Numbered from the stretch's first letter, positions 1 to 5,204 are shown. The stretch is DNA of 5,204 nt from UBA9732 sp963649615 (GCA_963649615.1 CAVJIN010000081.1:1-5204), one strand, 5' to 3'. The notes: generated from the letters alone by a model not told the origin. Translations and numbers: made by a program.

Positions 1-869
1 GTTCCAACAAGAGAAACCTTTACACCGCTGTAATCAGAATAACCCTCAAGTTTTACAAGACCTGTAATTTCTCCCTTAGCTATTACAAGCTCTGTTGTAC
101 CACAATCTATAGGAGTATCGTCTACTACCGTAACAGTTGGAAGTGTAGCAGAGAGATAATTACTTCTAGATACAACAATTGAATATTCTCCTGCATACAT
201 CTTTGCAAGAGTAAAGTCCCCGTCACTGTTTGTAATTGCAGAGTAAATCAATTCAGTATTAGAAGTATTAGTAGCAGTGACGAGTGTTCCAGAGTAATCA
301 GTAGCCTCTTCAAGAGTAACCTTACCCTTTACAGATGTATAAGCCACTTCAAGAGCCACGTTATCAAGTATTTTCTCCTCGCCCTTTCCAATTTGAACGT
401 CCTTTACTGTAACGCTACCATAACCGCCCTTACTAAAGATAAACTCATATGTACCGGCTGTAAGATTCTTGATAATATATTTTCCATTTCTGTCTGTTGT
501 TGTATTAAATGTGGTTGATGTTGCTGAATTCGTTACGAGAACTTGAATTGCAGTATAATCAGTACCACCAGTAAGTGTTACAGTTCCACTAATTGTTGAA
601 CTTTCATTCTTAAGAGTAATGGTTTTAACGCTAGAAATCTTTCCATTCTCAATCGATACTTGCTGAGAAGAATCAGAGATAAATCCTTCTTTCTGTAATT
701 TGATTGAATAAATACCACTGTCAAGAGACAAGAAGTAATAACTACCATCTTCATCTGATGTTGTTGTGTAAACCTTAGAAGAGTCTGAGGTGCTTGTTGC
801 AGTTACCGTCACTCCTGAATAATTTGAAACTCCCTCAAGAATCACTCTTCCATTAATTCCGGCAGATCC
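1..869 (-). repeat. Third subtype of beta-sandwich units (units 10-13, last one cut by the window)
   Basis: Residues 1307-1595 hold three complete units and one partial. They share a longer first loop: L(E/T)G.S.YSGV.V, LTGGTDYTAIQV, LEEATDYSGTLV and LEGYSDYSGVKV. The usual turn (DEDGSYYF, DRNGKYII, SDGDFTL) and (A/S)G.Y strand follow. The alternating pattern of units 2-9 stops here and the units become uniform. The array is unfinished at the window edge, so the number of units and the C-terminal end are unknown. Confidence 0.87.
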
Positions 870-3800
870 AACAATCATTGTCTTAGTGCCAATATCATAA
901 GTTGAACCTCCAACAATAGGAATTGAATTCAAAGCTATGTCAACATATCCACTCTTAGTAATTAGAAGTGAATATGTACCAATTAGAATTGTAGAGGACG
1001 AGAATTCACCACTTTCATTTGTTGAAAGAGTATATGGACTTACTGAGCCATCCATGTTGGTTACGGTTATGACAGCTCCTGTAATTACAGAGCCAGAAGA
1101 ATCAACAAGCTTCCCCTTTAATGTTCCATAAGCATATGTTAGAGAACCCATATCTAGTGAATATGATTTACCTGATACTATTGTTATTTCTTTAGAAGTT
1201 GATGTATAGCCATCCTTTGAAGCTTTAACTGAATATGTGCCCTCCCCAACTCTGAATGCAAAAGTTCCATCAGTTCCCGTGGTGGCGGTATCAATAGCAG
1301 TGCCATTAGAATCTGAAATAACTACAGATATTCCTTCAGGCGTGGAGCCATCAATCAGAGATACTTTTCCATTAATAAGAGAGAACTGACTTGTAAGGGC
1401 TATATCTTCAACCGTTGTAGTCGTTGATGACAAAACTGTATATTTCAGCGGAAGATTTGTTGTCTTATAGTCAACCTTTCTTATAGCCACAGAATAGCTA
1501 CCAACAAGAACCTTCTCGCTAAATGAGCCATCAGAAAGGGTTATTTTACTATAAGAAGAGCCATTATCTCCATTAATTAGAACAGTTGCACCTTCAATTG
1601 GATTTGAATTGCTATCTGTAACCTTACCAGAAATTATTCCATACCTAGAGATTAAGCTATCCAGCTTTGGAGTATAAGTGGTATTTGCTACAACACTTAT
1701 TTCTTTTACAGACTCTTCATACCTAGTAGCATTAGCTCTGATTGTATAGGTACCAGCTTCAACTGTGAAATTAAAAAGACCTTCACTACTTGTTGTCACA
1801 CTTGAAATAATACCGTCTGAATTTTCTATTGTTACAGAAATATTAGATGCATCTGCAACATCATCATATTTAACACTACCATTGATTGTTGCAAATTTAG
1901 TGTAAAGCACTATGCTATCATTTATCTTGGTTTCTTTCTTTGCCTCAACTGTATATTTAGATTCAAGTGTTGTAGGCATAAAGCCTTCTTTTGTAACAAT
2001 AATTGAGTAGGTTCCAACAACAACATCGGTTTTGGAGAAAGCTCCATTTGAATCTGTAAAGACTGTGTATTCTGCACCATCATTTCTAGTTAAACTAACA
2101 ACTGCATTCTCAATAGGAGTATTATCTTGATTTACAACTACTCCACTTATTGCACCATATCTGTTAGAAAGTTTTCCAAGGTTTAGTTCAGTGCCAACAC
2201 ATATTGCAACAGCTATATTGTTAACCTCAACAGAACTGTATCCTTCACAAGAAGCAACAACCTTGTAATCATCTCCTTGCTCCAGTTTGGTTATAGTTAG
2301 TACACCTGTATTTGTTGTTTTTGATGCAGAAATGAGTGTTGTACCCTTATAAACTGATACTATAATTCCCTCTGGGTTAGTGTTATCGGCATAACCAACA
2401 TTAACGGTGATAAAGCCATATTTGCTCTTAAGCTCAACATTGGATGTTGCGCTACCACCAGATTCAAGTGTTACTTCATTTGTAGCTGTAATATACTCAT
2501 TCTTTGCAAAAGTAATTGTATATTTTCCATTAAAGGCATTGGAGATAATATACTCGCCAGTAGAGGAAGTTGTAACTTCATAACTGTGTTTTCCATCTTC
2601 ATTAACTGCAGTAACCTTTGTATCCGAGCCAGTAGCAGAATCTGAAGTGGTTACCTTTCCGCTAATTGTTCCACACAAATTTACAAGACTTCCAAGCGGT
2701 AGCACATAAGACTCCCCTTCAGTTATTGTTATGGATTTGTCTATTGATACGTAACCATCGGCCTTTGCACGAATTGTGTATGTGCCAGGCTTAATTGATG
2801 TAAAAGAAAAATTGCCATCAGAACTATTTGTATTTATTGTTTTCACCGTTGCGCCATCTGCATTAATTAAAAGAACATTAATACCAGTTGCATCTGACTT
2901 ATCACTATATGAAACCGTTCCGCTAATGTTGCTTGTTTCAATAACAAGCTTAACTTTTGCTTCTGTAACGCTTGGATTTGTTGTGAGATCTGAAGAATAA
3001 ACAATAGTATTTTTGGAGACAGTAGAATAACCATCCATGCTAAAAACAAGTGTATAAGTTCCTTGTACAACATCTGAAAGGGTATAACTTCCATCAGATG
3101 CTGTCTTTGTTGCGTAAGAAGTATTATTTAAAAAAACATCTACTCCTTCTGGAGTGCTTCCATCACTAAGCTCAACTGAACCTGTAATTTTGCCATTTGG
3201 AGTAAGAATAATATCGCCTACATCTTTGGACTTTCCACTAAGAGGAGTGACTTTAGTTCTAATTGCGCCAAAGGTTCCAGAAAAATCACTAGAAAGGGCT
3301 TTTGACCTTGTAACATTGACATCAGAAAGCCGATTTGAGGAGAAATACATTGTATAAGTTTTAGATGCATCAAGTCCTGAAACTGCAAAGTCTCCATCTG
3401 CAGCAGGCTTATTATTCCACACTGTCTCGTTGGTTGACTCATCAACAACCTTTATGTATGTATCTGCAACAGAGTAATAATCTCCATTGGCTATAATAGT
3501 CCCAATTATTGTTGGGGTATCGTAATTTACAGCAAGGTTCTCAATCAAAAGTTGCCATGCTCCACCTGCGTATATATAAGAGTTACCATCTGTTGCATTG
3601 TAGTATGCCCAAAGCTCAACTGGATCTGCAGGAGGATTATAAGAAGTTCCTTTCCAAACTATTGATTTACCATCCAGCCCAGCTACACCTTGTTCACCGG
3701 TATCTCCCTTGTCACCCTTGTCTCCTTTTTCGCCTTGTTCTCCTTGGGCACCAGTATCGCCTTTATCTCCCTTCTCACCCTGAGCACCTGTGTCTCCTTT

Positions 3801-4787
3801 CTCTCCTTGAGCTCCTTTTGTTGCTAACAAAGTCCAATTAGAACCGTCAAAGATGTATGTGCAACCATCATCAGTATCGTAATATATGTCATACAATGAC
3901 GGATTTTCAGGAGCGGTCGAAGAGGAGCCCCGCCAAGTAATTGAAGCGCCACTACTTGCTAGTAAATTCCATTTACTGTTTTGATAAATATAAGAACAAC
4001 CATCACCGGTATTGTAATAGGCCCAAAGTTCTACTGGATTACTTGGTGCTGTACTATAACTACCTTTCCAAATAATAGATTTTCCATCTACACCTGCTGC
4101 ACCTTGTGCACCGGTATCTCCCTTGTCTCCTTTTTCGCCTTGTGCACCAGAGTCGCCTTTATCACCCTTATCGCCTTTCTCGCCCTGTGCACCAGTGTCT
4201 CCTGTGTCACCCTTATCTCCAGTTTCTCCTTTCTCTCCTTGTGCTCCTTGCTTAGCTAAAAGTGTCCATTGAGTACCATCATATATGTAGGAGCAACCGT
4301 CTGTGGTGTTGTAATAAGCAGCATACAATGTATAATTTTCAGGGGCAGTAGAGAAAGAACCTAGCCAGCTTATAGAAGTTCCACAACCTGCTAATAGTTC
4401 CCAGCTACCATTCTTATAAATGTAAGAACAGCCGTCCGATGTGTTAAAGTATGCCCAAAGATTACTTGGATTTGATGGTGCATTTGCATAAGAGCCTTTC
4501 CAGTCAACCGACTGTCCATCTAAGCCCGCATCACCTTTCTCACCCTTCTCTCCAGATGCACCTTGTTTAGCCAAAAGAGTCCACTGAGTACCATCATAGA
4601 TATAAGAACAACCATCTGTTGTGTTGTAGTAGCTATCGTATTTTGACGGATTACTCGGAGCACTAGAAAAGTCTCCTTTCCAAGTAATCTTATCAACAAC
4701 TTGTGGCTCATTATTACACGCTGTAACAATTAAAAGTGCAACAACAAGAATAGAAACTAAAATGAAAAAGGACTTCTTTTTGGTCAT
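1..4787 (-). CDS. Giant repeat-built surface lipoprotein with collagen-like and carboxypeptidase-regulatory-like repeats (C-terminus outside window)
   Basis: A single frame stays open for 1595 complete codons from ATG at 4787 to the window edge, with no stop, so the gene is partial at its 3' end. The start is supported by a full AGGAGG site 7 nt upstream and an immediate lipoprotein signal peptide (Cys24). Residues 34-418 hold six Trp/Tyr-rich modules (core DGCSYIY...W.LLA) interrupted by three Gly-X-Y collagen-like blocks. Residues 421-1595 hold about 13 beta-sandwich units of some 86 residues, each with the signature I.G.V......I..V.V......T..DG.F.......GTY.I...K.GY, typical of the CarboxypepD_reg / CnaB-like superfamily. 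No enzyme active site is visible. It is likely a membrane-anchored, surface-exposed stalk or adhesin, or a binding protein; that role is inferred from architecture. The real functional domain may lie C-terminal to the window. No co-transcribed neighbour is visible. I do not recognise a named gene. Confidence 0.95.
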   Translation of the reverse strand, partial: MTKKKSFFILVSILVVALLIVTACNNEPQVVDKITWKGDFSSAPSNPSKYDSYYNTTDGCSYIYDGTQWTLLAKQGASGEKGEKGDAGLDGQSVDWKGSYANAPSNPSNLWAYFNTSDGCSYIYKNGSWELLAGCGTSISWLGSFSTAPENYTLYAAYYNTTDGCSYIYDGTQWTLLAKQGAQGEKGETGDKGDTGDTGAQGEKGDKGDKGDSGAQGEKGDKGDTGAQGAAGVDGKSIIWKGSYSTAPSNPVELWAYYNTGDGCSYIYQNSKWNLLASSGASITWRGSSSTAPENPSLYDIYYDTDDGCTYIFDGSNWTLLATKGAQGEKGDTGAQGEKGDKGDTGAQGEQGEKGDKGDKGDTGEQGVAGLDGKSIVWKGTSYNPPADPVELWAYYNATDGNSYIYAGGAWQLLIENLAVNYDTPTIIGTIIANGDYYSVADTYIKVVDESTNETVWNNKPAADGDFAVSGLDASKTYTMYFSSNRLSDVNVTRSKALSSDFSGTFGAIRTKVTPLSGKSKDVGDIILTPNGKITGSVELSDGSTPEGVDVFLNNTSYATKTASDGSYTLSDVVQGTYTLVFSMDGYSTVSKNTIVYSSDLTTNPSVTEAKVKLVIETSNISGTVSYSDKSDATGINVLLINADGATVKTINTNSSDGNFSFTSIKPGTYTIRAKADGYVSIDKSITITEGESYVLPLGSLVNLCGTISGKVTTSDSATGSDTKVTAVNEDGKHSYEVTTSSTGEYIISNAFNGKYTITFAKNEYITATNEVTLESGGSATSNVELKSKYGFITVNVGYADNTNPEGIIVSVYKGTTLISASKTTNTGVLTITKLEQGDDYKVVASCEGYSSVEVNNIAVAICVGTELNLGKLSNRYGAISGVVVNQDNTPIENAVVSLTRNDGAEYTVFTDSNGAFSKTDVVVGTYSIIVTKEGFMPTTLESKYTVEAKKETKINDSIVLYTKFATINGSVKYDDVADASNISVTIENSDGIISSVTTSSEGLFNFTVEAGTYTIRANATRYEESVKEISVVANTTYTPKLDSLISRYGIISGKVTDSNSNPIEGATVLINGDNGSSYSKITLSDGSFSEKVLVGSYSVAIRKVDYKTTNLPLKYTVLSSTTTTVEDIALTSQFSLINGKVSLIDGSTPEGISVVISDSNGTAIDTATTGTDGTFAFRVGEGTYSVKASKDGYTSTSKEITIVSGKSYSLDMGSLTYAYGTLKGKLVDSSGSVITGAVITVTNMDGSVSPYTLSTNESGEFSSSTILIGTYSLLITKSGYVDIALNSIPIVGGSTYDIGTKTMIVGSAGINGRVILEGVSNYSGVTVTATSTSDSSKVYTTTSDEDGSYYFLSLDSGIYSIKLQKEGFISDSSQQVSIENGKISSVKTITLKNESSTISGTVTLTGGTDYTAIQVLVTNSATSTTFNTTTDRNGKYIIKNLTAGTYEFIFSKGGYGSVTVKDVQIGKGEEKILDNVALEVAYTSVKGKVTLEEATDYSGTLVTATNTSNTELIYSAITNSDGDFTLAKMYAGEYSIVVSRSNYLSATLPTVTVVDDTPIDCGTTELVIAKGEITGLVKLEGYSDYSGVKVSLVG
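870..2939 (-). repeat. Four tandem two-domain super-repeats (units 2-9) of beta-sandwich domains
   Basis: Residues 617-1306 hold eight units that alternate between two subtypes. Even units (starting about 617, 788, 962, 1133) carry a short D.(S/T)..(E/S/T)(G/N)I loop and end in a (G/D)(S/K)L motif followed by YG or CG. Odd units (about 703, 874, 1046, 1218) begin (Y/C)G.(I/L).G and mostly have a P(I/V)E(G/N)A or ITGA loop. They end in a hydrophobic strand followed by K/Q-(Y/F). Even-unit starts are 171, 174 and 171 residues apart, about 516 bp. This is characteristic of stalks built from CarboxypepD_reg/CnaB-like domains. No catalytic residues are recognisable, and intramolecular isopeptide bonds are not evident by eye. 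Confidence 0.88.
2940..3197 (-). repeat. Regular carboxypeptidase-regulatory-like unit 1
   Basis: Residues 531-616 begin NGKITGSVELSDGSTPEGV and contain TASDGSYTL, VVQGTYTL and a MDGYSTV strand. This matches the CarboxypepD_reg-like pattern of a G-x-V start, a DG turn, a GTY strand and a GY strand. The DGSTPEG loop recurs exactly in unit 8 (residues 1144-1150), although the units are some 600 residues apart. Its tail (about 596-616) is longer than in later units. Confidence 0.85.
3198..3527 (-). repeat. Divergent first beta-sandwich unit after the collagen region
   Basis: Residues 421-530 form a longer, atypical unit of about 110 residues. It keeps the (I)IGTI start, the ADGDFAVSGL turn and a SKTYTMYF strand, but has an internal Trp457 and an insertion (SDVNVTRSKALSSDFSGTFG, 488-507) absent from the following units. 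It probably acts as the junction between the B3 module and the regular array. Assignment to the carboxypeptidase-regulatory-like superfamily is by pattern only. Confidence 0.7.
3663..3815 (-). repeat. Collagen-like Gly-X-Y block 3 (17 triplets)
   Basis: Residues 325-375 are 17 uninterrupted triplets with the same GEK/GDK/GDT/GAQ vocabulary plus GEQ, ending GVA-GLD-GKS. It joins A3 to B3. The exit GLD-G(Q/K)S resembles that of block 1. Block length varies 6/19/17 among the three copies of the composite unit, as expected for a tract that changes by slippage or recombination. Confidence 0.93.
4077..4247 (-). repeat. Collagen-like Gly-X-Y block 2 (19 triplets)
   Basis: Residues 181-237 are 19 uninterrupted Gly-X-Y triplets, mostly GEK, GDK, GDT and GAQ, with GVD-GKS as the exit. 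There is no proline. Lys at Y followed by Glu or Asp in the next X position (K-G-E, K-G-D) gives the inter-chain salt bridges known to stabilise bacterial collagen-like helices without hydroxyproline. The block lies between modules A2 and B2. It probably drives trimerisation, which is inference from the family. Confidence 0.93.
4509..4562 (-). repeat. Collagen-like Gly-X-Y block 1 (6 triplets)
   Basis: Residues 76-93 read GAS-GEK-GEK-GDA-GLD-GQS. This is the shortest of the three blocks and sits between modules A1 and B1. Six triplets alone are short for a stable triple helix, so it may depend on the longer blocks downstream. Confidence 0.88.
4716..4787 (-). other. Lipoprotein signal peptide with lipobox
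   Basis: Residues 1-24 begin MTKKK, a positively charged n-region. A hydrophobic core of about 16 residues follows (roughly FFILVSILVVALLIV), then the lipobox V21-T22-A23-C24. This fits the usual [LVI]-[ASTVI]-[GAS]-C pattern, so signal peptidase II would cleave before Cys24 and the Cys would be acylated. The mature protein begins C-N-N-E-P-Q, a short polar tether before the first Trp module at residue 34. The Asn at +2 is not the Asp that retains lipoproteins in the inner membrane of enterobacteria, so nothing here argues against surface export, but that rule is not secure outside that group. Confidence 0.93.
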
Positions 4788-4793
4788 ACATAG

Positions 4794-4802
4794 ACCTCCT
4801 TT
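4794..4802 (-). promoter_or_regulatory. Strong ribosome-binding site for the lipoprotein gene
   Basis: The minus strand reads AAAGGAGGT followed by CTATGT and the ATG at 4787, leaving 7 nt between AGGAGG and the start codon. This is a near-perfect Shine-Dalgarno at optimal spacing and fixes the start codon. The overlapping upstream ATGs in this leader lack an equivalent site and are out of frame. Confidence 0.92.
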
Positions 4803-4822
4803 GGCATACACATTGAGACGTG

Positions 4823-4853
4823 ATAATAGTTTTTGTATTTACTTAAGCTGCAA
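4823..4853 (-). promoter_or_regulatory. Candidate start-proximal promoter
   Basis: On the minus strand, TTGCAG (4853-4848) and TATTAT (4828-4823, 5 of 6 match) are separated by 19 nt, longer than optimal. Transcription from here would give a leader of roughly 30 nt that keeps the ribosome-binding site but lacks the CU-rich tract at 4874-4885. It is weaker than the distal candidate and could be chance in AT-rich DNA. Confidence 0.25.
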
Positions 4854-4873
4854 TAGGTTATCTGGCTTCGGGG

Positions 4874-4885
4874 GGAGGTAAGGAG
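4874..4885 (-). promoter_or_regulatory. CU-rich tract complementary to the ribosome-binding site
   Basis: In the leader RNA sense this stretch reads CTCCTT directly followed by ACCTCC. Each hexamer is a perfect complement to part of AAAGGAGGT at 4802-4794 (CTCCTT pairs with AAGGAG, ACCTCC with GGAGGT). A six-base-pair interaction over about 70 nt could hide the start site in the long leader. Complementarity is seen directly; regulation is inferred. I do not recognise any known riboswitch here. Confidence 0.3.
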
Positions 4886-5007
4886 ACTATTGTTGCATTC
4901 TGAGTTCAAGATGTTTGTATTACAAAACATGAGAAAGAATGATGAGCAACCTTGAGAAATCTTCTCCATAAAACCTCAACTCAAAACCTGTTTAGTAAGA
5001 TATTGTG

Positions 5008-5035
5008 ATTTTAACACTCTTTTAGAAAGAAACAA
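5008..5035 (-). promoter_or_regulatory. Candidate distal promoter with extended -10
   Basis: On the minus strand, TTGTTT (5035-5030) lies 16 nt upstream of TAAAAT (5013-5008). The -10 matches TATAAT at 5 of 6 positions and is preceded by TGT, an extended -10 motif that can compensate for the weak -35 (3 of 6). Transcription would begin near 5000 and give a leader of about 210 nt. That leader would include the CU-rich tract at 4874-4885. The call rests on consensus only. Confidence 0.45.
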
Positions 5036-5176
5036 ATACTATCTCTACACCCAATTAAAGAAAATTTGACTGTTTTATGTAGAAACTACACCTATCCTCT
5101 TATTTCTTTCAACTTTTGTGGTGTTCGAAGGGAAATACAAAGCCGAAGTTTTAATGAAATTGCCGATTTTTTCTTG

Positions 5177-5201
5177 TTTTCATTACTTTTTTTAATGAAA
5201 A
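5177..5201. repeat. AT-rich perfect inverted repeat at the right edge
   Basis: TTTTCATTA (5177-5185) and TAATGAAAA (5193-5201) are perfect 9-base complements around a 7-base, T-rich loop. The stem has a single G/C pair and there is no G/C-rich core, so it is a poor intrinsic terminator. It could be a protein-binding palindrome or chance in AT-rich DNA. Confidence 0.4.
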
Positions 5202-5204
5202 AAC

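Larger units (their letters stand above)
3540..4688 (-). repeat. Triplicated [module A - collagen - module B] region of the lipoprotein
   Basis: Residues 34-416 contain six modules of about 43 residues. A1 is 34-76, B1 94-136, A2 139-181, B2 238-280, A3 283-325 and B3 376-416. Type A begins I.W.G..S.AP and has Y(D/A).YY before the DGC core; type B carries LWAY(Y/F)N at that place. The shared core is DGCSYIY, then W and LLA. Each A runs straight into Gly-X-Y triplets, which end in G(L/V)DG(K/Q)S and lead into a B. B and the next A are joined by a two-residue linker (TS or AS). The aromatic density suggests carbohydrate- or surface-binding modules, loosely like small Trp-rich CBMs, but I cannot assign a family. 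B3 has Asn402 where the other five have Cys. Confidence 0.9.
4788..5204. other. Upstream intergenic region without a convincing gene
   Basis: These 417 bases are AT-rich with scattered short open frames and no tRNA, rRNA or recognised RNA family that I can see. They contain the two promoter candidates, the CU-rich tract, a run of six G on the plus strand (4870-4875), two short direct repeats each offset by 41 bp, and an AT-rich inverted repeat at the right edge. The neighbouring gene to the right is not reached. The length suits a regulated, independently transcribed gene. Confidence 0.7.

Noticed and set aside
937..3448. Several 64-76 codon frames on both strands (937-1131, 2776-3000, 2867-3094, 3154-3357, 3218-3448)
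   Set aside because: All are embedded in the long lipoprotein frame, lack ribosome-binding sites and show no domain.
1..3527. CRISPR array or simple DNA tandem repeat
   Set aside because: The periodicity is in the protein with diverged codons. There are no identical short DNA repeats with unique spacers.
3509..3841. Plus-strand open frame of 110 codons, Leu/His/Pro-rich
   Set aside because: It lies antisense to collagen block 3 and its flanks. Its composition is the mirror of Gly-X-Y codons, it has no ribosome-binding site, and the minus-strand frame is clearly the real one.
3981..4259. Plus-strand open frame of 92 codons that looks hydrophobic and membrane-like
   Set aside because: It is antisense to collagen block 2 and modules B2/A2. 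The repeated Cys/Thr/Leu runs are a frame artefact of the Gly-X-Y DNA.
4520..4729. Minus-strand frame of 69 codons in another phase over the start of the lipoprotein gene
   Set aside because: It overlaps the signal peptide and first Trp modules, which are well supported in the main frame.
4870..4930. Plus-strand GGAGGTAAGGAG followed by TTG codons, as a possible small plus-strand gene
   Set aside because: The frame closes after about 20 codons and has no recognisable product. The purine tract is more simply explained as the complement of the leader CU tract.
5078..5090. Small hairpin TGTAG-AAA-CTACA
   Set aside because: Five base pairs with a three-base loop is expected by chance in a region this AT-rich and is not followed by a T run.
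5177..5201. Inverted repeat as a rho-independent terminator of an upstream gene
   Set aside because: The stem is almost pure A/T with one G/C pair, and no neighbouring gene end is visible.

Overview
The window is almost entirely one very large minus-strand gene. It starts at position 4787 and runs off the left edge at position 1, still open after 1595 complete codons. The remaining 417 bases (4788-5204) are its AT-rich upstream region, with no other convincing gene. The product is a predicted surface lipoprotein made of repeats. It has a lipoprotein signal peptide (Cys24 as lipidation site), then six roughly 43-residue Trp/Tyr-rich modules interleaved with three collagen-like Gly-X-Y stretches (residues about 34-418). 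After that come at least 13 roughly 86-residue beta-sandwich units of the carboxypeptidase-regulatory-like type (residues about 421-1595 and beyond). No catalytic domain is visible in the part present.

Organism: low G+C, a strong AGGAGG ribosome-binding site, a lipobox, and a collagen/beta-sandwich repeat lipoprotein fit a host-associated anaerobe. A Treponema-like spirochaete is my best guess. A low-GC Firmicute cannot be excluded, and the strong Shine-Dalgarno argues against Bacteroidota. This is inference from style, not from a marker gene.

Layout, in gene order (right to left). 5204-4788: upstream region with a good extended -10 promoter candidate, a weaker start-proximal promoter candidate, short repeats, and a CU-rich tract that could pair with the ribosome-binding site. 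4787-4716: signal peptide and lipobox. 4688-3540: three copies of a composite unit [module A - collagen - module B]. 3527-3198: a divergent first beta-sandwich unit. 3197-2940: a second unit. 2939-870: eight units in which two subtypes alternate strictly, forming four copies of a super-repeat of about 172 residues. 869-1: a third subtype carrying a DYSG-like motif, continuing out of the window.

How it may work (inference): the lipid anchors the protein in a membrane. The collagen-like segments may trimerise it into a rod carrying Trp/Tyr-rich modules. The long beta-sandwich array would act as a stalk carrying whatever C-terminal domain lies beyond the window. The most interesting points are the nested, two-level periodicity in both halves of the protein, exact protein conservation between two modules despite many silent differences, a single invariant Cys per module, and a possible leader switch over the start site.
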